A DNA stretch of 64,000 bases from Malus domestica. Taxonomy: Eukaryota; Streptophyta; Magnoliopsida; Rosales; Rosaceae. A model generated the notes under the pieces. It saw only the letters and a program-made list of their open reading frames with translations. It was not told the origin of the DNA and searched no databases. The position numbers and the translations under genes were made by a program. The DNA is taken from the NCBI RefSeq assembly GCF_042453785.1, contig NC_091671.1, positions 6,828,001 through 6,892,000 of the forward strand. The letters run 5' to 3'. Every line of letters begins with the position of its first letter. Within the stretch, counting starts at the first letter, position 1. Of the stretch, positions 23,460 through 36,500 are shown piece by piece.

Positions 23460-24963
23460 ATGGCGGGAAAGGCTTCGAATTTCTCGGATCTGATTCAGCG
23501 AGTGGCGGCTTCTTGCTTGCTCCATCCACTCGCCGCCGGCCGCTACGATTCCTGTGATTCACCTGTGAAGCGACGCGCCGGCGATGAGGAGGACGTAATG
23601 TACGAGCACGAGGCCGGCGACCAGCACGATGAAGTGATTGACGGGGGAGGTTTAGGGGTAACGGTTGGGGAGGATCAGGGGTCGACGAAGGGGAAGGAGG
23701 TGGTGGAGATGGAGATGGCAATGAGGGAGGTGTTCGATGCTGTTGCGTCGATGAAGAAGGCGTACGTCAGCCTCCAAGAGGCCCACATCCCGTGGGACCC
23801 AGAGAAGCTCAGGGCAGCTGACGCGGCGGTGGTCGGTGAGCTGAGAAAAATCGGGGTACTGAGAGAGAGGTTTCGAAGAAGGCGTTGTAGCGGCGGCGGA
23901 GAGCGAGTAATGGCGGGGAGTATATTGAGAGAGGTGGTGGCGCCGTACGAAGCGGCAGTGGACGAGCTGAAGAGAGAGGTGAAGTCCAGAGAGGTCGAGA
24001 TCCAGAACCTCAAGGAGAAGCTAAACGGCGCCGTTAACGGGTCCCACTCGAAGAAGGGCAGGTCCGTGTCCAGAAGAAAAGTCGGTTGCATCACTCTAGC
24101 TGAAGGTACACAGTAAAATCTCTCTCCCAACTTCGTCTTACCCTACGAAGTGACAATTCTGCCCCCCTAACTGATTTCTAATTACAGTTGCAGTCGCTCC
24201 GGCGCCGGAGCTGTTCGAGGCGACGATGAGCCAAGTGAGAGAGGCATCCAAGTCGTTCACGTCGCTGCTCCTCACCCTCATGCGCGCGGCCCACTGGGAC
24301 ATTGCCGCCGCCGTGCGATCAATAGAAGCCGCCACCGCCACCACCGGCGGGATCAACCCGACGTCGTCGATCATCGCAACGCAGAGCGGCAACGCCAAGT
24401 ACGCGCTGCAGTCCTACATTTCGCGGAAGCTCTTCCAGGGCTTCGATCACGAGACGTTCTACATGGACGGCAGCCTCTCGTCGCTGCTCAACCCGGACCA
24501 GCACCGCCGCGACTGCTTCGCCCGGTACCACGACTTCAAGGCCATGGACCCTGCCGAGCTCCTTGGGATCCTGCCCACATGTCAGTTCGGGAAGTTCTGC
24601 TCCACCAAGTACCTGGCCGTCGTCCATCCCAAGATGGAAGAGTCGTTGTTCGGGGACTTGGAGCAGAGACGACATGTCGTAGAAGGGGGACACCCGAGGA
24701 GCGACTTTTACGGGGAGTTTCTGGGGCTGGCGAAGGCGGTGTGGCTGCTGCACTTGCTGGCGTTTTCGCTTGATCCGCCGCCGAGCCAGTTCGAAGCGAG
24801 TCGAGGGGCGGAGTTTCATCCGGGTTATATGGAGAGTGTTGTGACGTTTGCGGGCGGGCGGGTTCCGGCGGGTCAGGTTGTCGGATTTCCGGTGTGTCCC
24901 GGGTTTAAGCTTGGGAATGGATCAGTTATTAAGGCTAGGGTTTATCTGGTAAATAGGAATTAG
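23460..24963 (+). CDS. DUF641 protein, IRK-interacting/GIL1 group
   Basis: A plant-specific DUF641 family protein. The family includes GIL1 (gravitropism in the light) and IRK-interacting protein; this one is closer in layout to the latter as I remember it. Two exons, 23460-24105 and 24188-24963, join in phase to give 473 residues. The N-terminal part carries MREVFDAVASMKKAYVSLQE and AHIPWDPEKLRAADAAVVGE, the core of DUF641 at residues 80-130. A coiled-coil-like segment (VDELKREVKSREVEIQNLKE) follows at about 163-185. The C-terminal part has FTSLLLTLMRAAHWDIAAAV and ends in GFKLGNGSVIKARVYLVNRN. There is no signal peptide. The coding region is markedly GC-rich compared with its surroundings. 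Start choice is the first ATG after a purine-rich leader. Confidence 0.88.
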
Positions 24964-26135
24964 AGGGGTTAATGTGGTGGGTTTAAGGCTTAGGTCGCTA
25001 GTGAATAGTGTGGCTAATGTTACTAGACTGTAGTTCTCCCTGGTGTTGAGATGTGTCACTATCCGCTATGTAGCATGTGTAACTGTTATTGCACTGTTTT
25101 ATTTAAACATAAATCGCTCTTCTATCAAATTTGAAAATCGTTGAATCATTATTGTTTGCCAACAATATTGTATTCGTCTATTATCGTGTCATACTTAGAT
25201 AACTAAATAACATTTGATTTTGGTGAATTTTTATAAGGTCGATCTCTTAATGATGGCTTAAAAATGATCTGTTAAGATTATGATAGATATTGGGAAGTTG
25301 ATCCAAACGATTGATCAGTTCAGATTAAATTTTGAACATTTTAAGATGCATTTTAATTCTGGAGAATGAGTACAATACTTGCATATATTTAACATAATCA
25401 CCATTTAACGGTCATATATAATTTATGTAAAATATGTATTTAATGCAATCTTCAATTCCGTTCCTTTTATTCCTTTTAACTTTTCGGATGTCATATTAGA
25501 TTCAAGTGTTTCAAAGTTGAAAAAAAAAAAAAAATTTGGGTGGAATCGGAAATTTCTGATTCAACTTACACTCCTGACTCAGTTTGTGGATACAAATTTT
25601 TGTCCAAAGAGAATTGCTTATACACAATTCATATCATTCACTTCCACTAAAATGTTATTTAAAAGGTCTTTAGGATTACTCAAATCATGTAAAACGTTTT
25701 AGGCAGTGCAATCAACATCATCCCTACTTAGCTGATGCCACAAGAAAAATAGTTATTTGGTATATTAAATTTCAAATGGCAATGCGGAAATAATAATAAT
25801 ATTTTAGTGACCTTTTCGGGTTCAAGTCGTGGATACCTTTTTGCAAAACAAGGGTAAGACTGCGTACAATAGATATTCCTCCTCCGACACTCGCAAAGTG
25901 GGGAGCCTTATTAGCTTGAGATCGCCTTTTATATAATTGTCCAGTATAGCCGAAGGAAGAAGGGTACAATGATATGACTCTCCCTTTCGAACTCTCCAAT
26001 CATACAAAAATATAAGGATTTTATGCCTAGAAGAAATTTGGGGGGAAAAATGAATCTTTAACAATCGAAGAGGGCCATTCCAAAGCAAAAGCTGTGTCTT
26101 CGAGCTTTGTGGTGACTGAAATCAGACGAGCATAT
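24964..26135. other. Intergenic region with a degenerate SINE
   Basis: AT-rich 3' flank of the DUF641 gene, then a tRNA-derived SINE relic (25817-25930), then the 3' flank of the carrier gene on the other strand. Small open frames have no domain support. Confidence 0.55.
25817..25930 (+). mobile_element. Degenerate Au-like SINE
   Basis: Contains GGGTTCAAGTCGTGGATACC (B-box-like), GGGTAAGACTGCGTACAATA and a CGCAAAGTGGGGAGCCTTAT stretch. These match the body of Au-type plant SINEs in forward orientation, with substitutions and small indels. Confidence 0.65.
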
Positions 26136-28709
26136 TCATACCCGGAAAACGTTCTTCGCCTGCCATGGAGATCATACAGGAGCAAAAGGGCATCATTACA
26201 ATGGACAAGTTAGCAGATTTGAACATGAAACACCTATGCAAATGAGACCCTATCAATTCAATCTTACTTGCTCTAGCATTAGAAACATAACCACATTCCA
26301 AGATCCTAGCCGACCGAAGTTTGGGAGGAACCCTTTATAGAAGGCCAAAAATCCCTGCAGTACGTCATGAGTTACAAAACATTTGAGGAAGCTGGTGACA
26401 AAAATCCATTTGGAAATTTAGCCTTGTTGGTTTCAAAAACTTTGAAGGGTTATGAGTCCAATGACTTGAAGAATCAGAGTGCACTTATGGATTAAAACTG
26501 AAAAAGCATACCTCGTACTTCAAAGTTTTGACAAAGCAATCAAAGGTGTTTTTGTAAGTTGAATCTCCCATCATTCGAGATTTCACCTGGAACATAACAA
26601 GGAAGGCGTCCAAGCCAACATTACCTTACTAGCTCATCCACTAAAAAACTATATAAAATTGTTTCGTACAATAAGAAAATGTCATCACAATCTTTCACTA
26701 ACAAACCGTGGTTACAGCCTATGTAATGCAGGTCATGCTTCCATCGCAAAGCCAACATTCAGTGATGACTTAAAACTCGAGAACACATATAGCATGCGCT
26801 TATCAATTCTGTTTTTCCGTAGAGAGAGAGAGATATATCATTTGATTACTTTTCTTTAAATTTTGTTTTATTTTTACAGTTCTGTTGTAGTTTCCATTTG
26901 TTGCAACCGTTTCTTACATCTCTGCCGGTAGCATTCAATCCTAAAAACCCACAAAACTTAATATCACAACTAATTAGTTGCAGAGTGCATACCACGTCAA
27001 CAGGAGAGCCAATAGAAACTGCAAAGAAGCCGGCACCCAGACCAGCTAGGAGATGAGTTAAAATATTGTCTGTGGACCCTGGAATTTTCAAAATTGTCTG
27101 CATAAGTATGAAGAATCAAGAATCATTGGGATTATTATCCTAGATATGGCAGGTTAGATTAACTTGAAATTCATAAATATAACTGCATTCATGAGAAGGA
27201 ATGTTATGAGATTACCTCCTTCACTTGATCATAACTGGCTAGTTCAGCAGCATTTATAATAGCATTCCGTGCTACATTTGGCCCCAGCCCAGTCCAGAGG
27301 GCCCCTAATCCTTCCTAAATGTTAGACAAATATTAAACAAAAAAAGAAAAACAAATGAGCTGATATGTATTTAAGAAAACAGGATGAAGAAAAACAATGT
27401 TCTACGTTAAGAAAATAACCTGTCTCACTATAGTGGAATAAGCATCTAAGGATCCAGTATATCGCTTAGGAACTCCAGCTGGTAATTTTCCTTCAGCTTG
27501 AAGTCGAACCTTCACAAGGTCGGTTGGATTAGCCACTATGATTGCCAGAGCACCTGTTAACACAGAAGTAAGCGAAAGAGTATGCAGTTAAATTAACTTT
27601 TTTCAGATCAAAAGGCAGGGAAGATAACAGCAATAGTTCCGGCAACTTCAGATATGTTAATGAACAGCACAAGTTACATGAAATTTAGTTTCCAAGTACA
27701 CCAACCAGTCAATAAAGCTGCAAGTATTTTGTGGAATAGAGGAAAATCTCCAATAAAAGCACTGCCAACAAGGAAAATTTTGACCTGTTTCAACATTCAG
27801 TTTATGGATATGCAGAACGTGTCACAAATAAAGCATCAAACAAGTAATTCGTGATTGTATTTGTGAAAGAAAACATATTTGGAACTCACAGGATCATATA
27901 ATCCAATTCTCAAACCTCCGTAAACACATTGGCGCTGTAATCCTGGAATTATGCCATTCCAAAGTGCTGCTAAGCCTTCTTCCCTAGCGATTGTAGCCAT
28001 AGTACCCAATAGGCCCCTATACTTTGGTGTGCCAGCTCCATCCCCCGGGACTGCTTTCTTTTGTAGCTGGAGCCTGACTTTAGCAGTGTCTAAAGGTATG
28101 GTACAAAACTGCACAATATTCATGCAGACACCGTTATACACCAAGCTTTGATTTTTATGCACACACCTGAAAGTGCTTAAATCGTACTTAAAAGTGCTTA
28201 AATTGTTCAACAAAGTCTTAACCACCAAGATAAAATTAATTAAACCGATCCGATTCTAGCATAACATTTTTCGATCCTAGTGTATCAGTTTGTTCACATT
28301 AAGCCACATTATGCAATTCCCGGAACCATCATACCAGGACTAAATGTCAAGTACAAAAGAACAGCAGCTACCCTCAAATTTTAACTTCATATTTCCACAT
28401 ACATTCCCACAAAATTGGAGACCAAATTTAGCATTGATCTCAATCAAAACTCACAAAACCCAAGTAAGAAATCGCACTAATTGCGCTAAAACACAGAAAT
28501 TAAACCTAAATGATGATCCAAATCCCCGACCCAGTAAACCAAATTTCAAAACTAAGAAGTAAAAAACTAACATGTCAGCTGAAATTTACAGAGGCACTAA
28601 CACAAACAGTAGAAGGATCATTGATTACCTCAGCGAAGCAGGCAGCGAAAGCACTGCAGAGGAAAGTTTGCAAGAAGGAGATCTCAGACCTGGGGCTGAG
28701 ATCAGCCAT
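26136..28709 (-). CDS. Mitochondrial uncoupling-type carrier (PUMP/UCP)
   Basis: A member of the mitochondrial carrier family most like plant uncoupling proteins (PUMP1/UCP1), inner-membrane carriers that dissipate proton gradient or exchange small anions. Nine exons on the minus strand: 28629-28709, 27890-28108, 27706-27784, 27420-27553, 27216-27314, 26993-27097, 26512-26586, 26268-26354 and 26136-26159. All junctions are GT-AG with matching phase, giving 300 residues. The three signature repeats are visible: [20 protein letters not shown] and PVDVVKSRMM. Each is followed by a carrier helix pair such as [40 protein letters not shown] and [20 protein letters not shown]. The last coding exon is only 24 nt and supplies AKNVFRV; reading past the exon 8 donor would stop four residues later. 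The gene is divergent from PCNA. PUMP1 versus a close paralogue cannot be settled by eye. Confidence 0.93.
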
Positions 28710-29317
28710 TGGAAGGCGCAAAACGAAAGCTTCAAAAGCAAGGATTTTGAGGAATTAGGGGATTAAGGTGATAAAAACAAGGTGGTTAATGAGTAATTAG
28801 AAGGAAGGGAACTTGGAAGAAGCAAACTTTTTGCAATTGCAAATTTGCAACTGTTTCTTTTTTGTCACTCATTTGCTATTTTATTCTTGGGTGTTTTGAA
28901 TTGGGATTATTAGGGATTTTAATTATTTTAATGAATTTAGAGGTATTTAATCAGAATTTTAAGTAATTCTATAAAATTTAATGTGTATTTAATTAAAATT
29001 TTAAGATAATTTATTAAAATCTTTAGAAATCCAAATGTATTCAATTAGGATTTTAAAGACGTTTATAATATTTCATGTGTATTAATTATAAATTGATTTT
29101 AAAGAATTTGAGAAAATTAAGGAATTAGAGGGAAGTCGAAATATTTCGTAGTGTATTTTAAGCATTCACAAATCTCACATATCCCCATAAAATTTCAAAA
29201 AAATTGAATAAAAAATTTATATAAAATTTTTACAAATCAATTAAAGTCTCTCAAATACACCTGTTCATCTTAAGACTTTTAAGTTTTTTTTTTTTGGGTG
29301 ATTTCTGAATTTAAAAA

Positions 29318-29360
29318 TGGGCCTGATGGTGCAGTGTTTTTTCTTTATGGGCCATGGGCC
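29318..29360 (+). promoter_or_regulatory. Three site II (TGGGCC) motifs upstream of PCNA
   Basis: TGGGCC occurs at 29318-29323, 29348-29353 and 29355-29360. Such motifs are bound by TCP-type factors (PCF1/PCF2 in rice) and are known drivers of plant PCNA and other proliferation genes. The function here is inferred from position and family knowledge. Confidence 0.7.
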
Positions 29361-29460
29361 TTCAGTTTTCTTCTCGTCAGAAATCAACCCAAACAACTGA
29401 AGGTGCATGAATAATTATATTGTACCCTCCCAGCGGGCAATCCTTCCCCTTCAAAGTCCT

Positions 29461-29492
29461 GCGCGGGAACACGAATCCATCAAATCCCGCCA
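29461..29492 (+). promoter_or_regulatory. E2F-like sites upstream of PCNA
   Basis: GCGCGGGAA at 29461-29469 reads TTCCCGCGC in reverse, close to the E2F consensus. ATCCCGCCAA at about 29484-29493 is a weaker match. E2F control of PCNA at the G1/S transition is established in plants; binding at these sites is an inference. Confidence 0.55.
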
Positions 29493-29536
29493 ATCGAACC
29501 CGAAATTCCCAAACACGCCTTCCCATTTTCCCCCAC

Positions 29537-31263
<1,727 letters not shown>

Positions 31264-32048
31264 GTGTTCACACAACGTCATCACCAGCATACTCTTTTGA
31301 TGACTCGAACTACTGTTTAAAAATCCATGTGGAGGGATTTCTCAATACTTCTCTGTTTGAGGTTTTTCTTGCTTTCTCTGTGACAATTAGTTAGGAAATC
31401 TGTAGTCTAGGAGTTTTCGAATCAATTCCGTTAGGTAAAACAATGTTGTTTCTCCTTGGTTTTTTAATTGATTTGTGGGTTGCATAATTAAGTTTAGTCT
31501 GCTAATTTACCTAGATTGTCAAGGCACTGGTGAGTTTTGTTACCAAGAAGTTGGTCAAATTTTCAAAATATGTGAGCAGAATTTAACACCAGGTACCAGA
31601 CGATTGACACGTCATCTCTTGCAATATTGCAACTACGGATTTGGATTTGCTTCGGACCTTAGTGTTCGAAGCTTAGGGATCAAATCAGTTGGGTCGTAAT
31701 TGATGTGTAAAAGAAATCAAAGCCATTGGTTGTGTGGTGGGTTTGGAAAATGAGTTAATAAAGACAGGTGGATTGAATTTGTGCAGCCCAGATGAATTGA
31801 TTCTTAGGTTCCGGATATTAAGGTTTGGAGCGGATCCAAATCCTGCAACTACATCCTCCTCCATCAAAAGAGCTGCAGGGAGAAGAATTGTGACAGCTAC
31901 AGGAGCCATGGACATGAGCAGGTTCATAGAATTGCAGATTAATGCAAATTGCAGAGTAATCAACGGTTGTTAATTGTCCACGCAAGTGAAAACTAATACT
32001 TGCAAGAATTGTTTCCTTGTATTTCATGTTAAAAATGTGAAAGTCAAA

Positions 32049-32207
32049 TTAATTTTTGGTAACAGCAAGTGGTCTTTTATTATAGTGGTAGAAAAAAGTT
32101 AAACTCTTGCATGACGGTGTGAGTTTAAACTTTAACAGTGATCTAACATCTAATCCAATAAAATCTATTGTTTGACAAAAAAAAAATTAATTTGTGGTAA
32201 CAGGCAA
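32049..32207 (+). mobile_element. tRNA-derived SINE with about 20-bp target duplication
   Basis: The body at 32069-32186 has an A-box-like ATAGTGGTAGA near the start, a B-box-like GGTGTGAGTTTAAAC, and a terminal A run. It is flanked by imperfect direct repeats of about 20 bp: TTAATTTTTGGTAACAGCAA at 32049-32068 and a near copy at 32187-32207. This is the structure expected of a SINE insertion. Confidence 0.7.
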
Positions 32208-32720
32208 TTGCAAATTAATTTTACTATTAGGGGTACTTTTGGAATTAATTTTATCCATGTTGAGCTCTGTAATCCAGCCCATGTAGAATTTGAAAGCCCT
32301 GTCCTTATGGTTAATTTTGAGGTGCTTTTGGTTAAAGAAAATTATAGGATGATTTTTGGTTAAAATATTTTGGATCCAAGCCCTTTTCATTAAAACTCTC
32401 AAGAATCAATGAAGTCAAACTTTGCTTACTATATATGGATAGTTATAAGAAACATTCATTTGTAGATCGTAGTGTCATCAATATCATAGTTTCAAGTAAT
32501 CAGCCTACTACACGGAGGAAAAACACAAAAAAGGGAAAGTAGAAAAGTAGAAAAGTAGAAGCCATAATACTTGAGGATCTGGCAAGAATAGTACGTCTGA
32601 AAAAATTGTTAAACCGTCTTACAAATTCAATCGTTAAACATTATACTGTAACCCAAGACAAAGATAAAATATATAGTTTGTTTACAAATCAAAACGAAGT
32701 GCTGCTATGATCCTCAACAG

Positions 32721-32847
32721 TGTTAAAAAAAAATTGGAACTCTTGTATGACGGTATGAGTTTGAATTCTAACAATAATTTAACATCTAATCCAATAAAAT
32801 CTATTGTTTGACCAAAAAAAAAAAAATTAATTTGTGGTAACAGGCAA
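32721..32847 (+). mobile_element. Second SINE copy sharing the same 3' flank
   Basis: Shares the block CATCTAATCCAATAAAATCT, the terminal A run and also the 3' flanking TTAATTTGTGGTAACAGGCA with the copy at 32049-32207. It is truncated at its left end. The shared flank suggests that the locus was duplicated after insertion. Confidence 0.65.
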
Positions 32848-33529
32848 CTGCAAATTAATTAATTTTGTGCATTTTCTTGTTTTATTTCAACTGACGGTAA
32901 GAGGAAGTAATGTCTGTCAACTAATTTTGTCAGACTTAATTTTGATTTATTTCACCTTAGTCACATGCGATCAAGGGCTCATTTGACACTTAATAGAAAA
33001 GTTAAAATGCACTTCCAAACAAAATTTACTTTTTTGTCCAAAAGCCTTCACATATAAGACTCTACTTCGACGAATGCATGCGGCCATTATCAAAGTGCTA
33101 ATCTCGCTTAATCTTTTTTCTTTTAAAAATACGGGGTGGAGCACACAGTTCTAAATTGCAAATGAATTGACCAGGAAAGTACCAGCAATTTATCTTCCAA
33201 AATCCTGGGGCAAGCTAGAACTTCAGAAAATTTACTCAAAAATATTTTTTCTTTCTGCAATGTGTATCTGAAAATTTAATTAGGCGAACCGCCCATGTCT
33301 AGAACACCTTAGCAAACTTAATTACACATTCCAGACTGCTCTCCACTCCAGTCATAGAGAAAACAAAAGGAGAAAACACTCTGATAACAAAATAATGAAG
33401 CAGAAGAACGATCGGTGACCGGTGGACCATGTTGCTGAATATTTGTGACGTTGAAAGTATAAGCCCTGGACTTTAGATGAAGAATATAAGGAGAAGAGAA
33501 TTGTGAGGAGGAAACCTGAGAAAAAATGA

Positions 33530-36500
33530 TCAGGGTGATTTTCTCCACTCTTCACCAGCATAAAATGCATTGTCCCCAAGTTCTTCCTCAATTCGAAGCA
33601 ACTGCAATAAAACTTGGCCCATCAGTTTCAAATCATGTGTTCGTTTGTACCCAGACATATGGCTGCATAGTAGAAATTAAGAAAATAAAAGGATGGAAGA
33701 CCATAGAAAGAAAACTGCTTTAGTTATTATGAAGGATTTTATATTTTGTTATTTAACGGAATAAAAAGAGGAGAAAAAGGAAGAAATTTTCCAGGAAGTT
33801 TTGACTCTTGAGTTGTATATAATGCAGACAAATATTTCTGTTGCATCGACGCTTGTCCTTGGACGATTCCAATTGCAATTACTTGTTTCTATAGCATCAG
33901 CTATCAAAAAGGGAACTCCACATAGGGATATAGAATATCAAGTATGGAACTGTATAAAAGTTTACCTGGTTATACTTGGCCAGCCGTTCGCCTCTGCAAG
34001 GAGCACCAGCTTTGATCTGACCAGTTGAGAGACCAACAGCTAAGTCGGCTATGAAGGAATCTTCAGTTTCACCACATCTATGAGCCATGACCACTCCCCA
34101 GTGGGCATCCTCTGCCAGCTTCATCACTTCAATGGTCTCGGTCACTGTTCCAATCTGGTTTATCTGATTTTGAATTGTAAAATTATCAGTTGCCTCTACC
34201 TTATCTCTCATCCCAAAAAAAGCCATAACAGTAAATATCAGTATTAAAAATATCTCAAAACCGTTAAATACCTTTACGAGTAGAGCATTGCAGGTGGACT
34301 CCTCTATAGCTCTCTTAATACGCTTTGGATTTGATGTTATCAAGTCATCTCCAACTACCTGAAAAACCATGTAGTCTTCATGTTAAGACACTAACTGTAT
34401 CTCAGGTCTAAAGGAGAAAATACTAGAGGCATCCAATAAAAAACTAACTTTTATATAGGCAGGATTCTAAATTGCTCAGCGACAGTCATAGGCAAGCCAA
34501 CCGAATTATTCTTATAAGTTACCGACAGACGAGGTTGGATATTTATGATAATATCTAATAAAATTTGCTGTGTTCTACGGCCTTAAACATTCACAAGGAT
34601 GTTAAACAAAAACAGTTACAGGCCTATCTATTTACTTCCTACATAGTTTTCCGTATGGAACTCCGCCTATGTCTTACATGGCCGGTCCCAAGCCCGGATA
34701 AAGGAGGAGGGGGAGGGCGTCAGGTAGTCGACAGCCGGCACTCCATGATCACGTCGAATCCTTATGAAAATGAATCCAGAACAAAATCGCGCTAAAGCTA
34801 GGGCGTCACCCGTAAGTGGCGCGCTGTGTGGCCCGAGCACAGTGATAAGTGAGCAAGGGTCGCTGTATCTCCATCGGCACCCGGATGCAGTGTTAAATGA
34901 GCAAGGGGGCCATAGAAACTTCTTTTCGAACGACTCCACTCAAAGTTGTTTGGGAGCATATGCTCCTATCAACTTTACCCGGGACACACAAAAGAAGTAC
35001 TTTGATCCTATTAGACGGGGGAGGGTGAAGAAGCTAAGACAGAAGGGTAGAGTTCAAGAGAGCAAAATGCGTTTAGGAACGTGGAATATAGGAACCTTAA
35101 CGGGAAAATCTATGGAAGTAGTGGAAGTTATGGTGAGGAGAAGGATAAATATTATGTGTCTACAAGAAACTAAGTGGGTTGGTAGTAAGGCAAAGGATCT
35201 AGAAAACTCAGGGTTTAAACTTTGGTATTCGGGCACAAATAGAACGAGAAACGGTGTTGGCATCATCGTGGACAAGACCTTGGTACAAGATGTTGTAGAT
35301 GTCAAGAGGGTAGGAGATAGAATCATGGCAATCAAGATTGTAATAGGACAAGAACTTATCAATGTGATTAGTGCGTACGCACCTCAAGTAGGGTTGGATA
35401 CGAGTTCGAAGGAGAAATTTTGGGAAGATCTTGGAGACTTGGTACAAGGAATTGCTCAGACGGAGAAGTTATTTATAGGAGGAGATTTAAATGGACACGT
35501 GGGCAGGGAGACAGGCAACTATGGAGGTTTTCATGGTGGCCATGGTTTTGGGGAGAGAAACGAGGATGGGGAAGCTATCTTGGATTTTGCAATGGCATAT
35601 GATCTCTTCTTAGCCAACACCTTCTTTAAGAAGAGAGAAGAACATGTGATCACCTACAAGAGTGGGTCGTCAAAAACACAAATAGATTTTCTTCTAATGA
35701 GGAAAGGGGATCGTATAACTTGTAAGGATTGCAAAGTTATACCAGGAGAGAGCGTGGCTAATCAACATCGCTTGTTGGTGATGGATGTACATATCAAAAG
35801 AGTAAGACAAAAGAACAAGACTTGGAAGTGCCCAAGGACTAGATGGTGGAATCTAAAAGAAGAAAAACAAGCCATTTTCAAAGAGAAGGTAATCACCCAA
35901 TGTGTGTGGGATAGAGAGGGGGAAGCTAGCCAAATGTGGGATTCCATGGCTAGTTGTATCCGAAAAGTAGCAAAAGAGGTATTAGGAGAGTCCAAGGGCT
36001 TTGCCCCACACCAAAAGGAATCTTGGTGGTGGAATGAGGAGGTACAAATAAAGGTGAAGGCTAAGAAGGAATGTTGTAAAGCCTTATACAAGGAGAGGAC
36101 CGATGAAAATGGTGAAAGGTATAGAAAAGCGAAGCAAGAGGCGAAGAAAGCTGTCAGAGAAGCTAAGTTAGCGGCTTACGACGATATGTATAAACGACTA
36201 GATACCAAAGAAGGAGAGTTGGATATCTATAAACTATCTAGAGCAAGGGAAAAGAAGACAAGGGACCTAAACCAAGTGAGGTGCATCAAGGATGAGGATG
36301 GAAAGGTTCTTGCTACAGAGAACGCGGTTAAAGACAGATGGAGCATAAAAAAGCAATAGGCCCAGACGATATACCAATCGAAGTGTGGAAACTTTTGGGA
36401 GAGACAGGTATAACATGGCTCACTGACCTTTTCAATAGGATTTTGAAAACGAAGAAGATGCCAAATGAGTGGCGAACGAGCACTTTGGTGCCTATCTACA

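Larger units (their letters stand above)
31264..33529. other. Intergenic region between PCNA and the enolase gene
   Basis: PCNA 3' UTR at the left, then AT-rich non-coding DNA with two copies of a SINE-like element (listed separately) and the 3' flank of the minus-strand enolase gene. Short open frames around 31734-31973 show no domain and are not called. Confidence 0.6.

Noticed and set aside
24319-24819. 166-codon frame antisense to the DUF641 gene
   Set aside because: Shadow of the GC-rich sense coding region; no recognisable protein features.
26253-26267. Reading the last carrier exon through to the stop at 26253
   Set aside because: A strong GTAAG donor follows the CAA codon, and a downstream 24-nt exon restores the family ending AKNVFRV.
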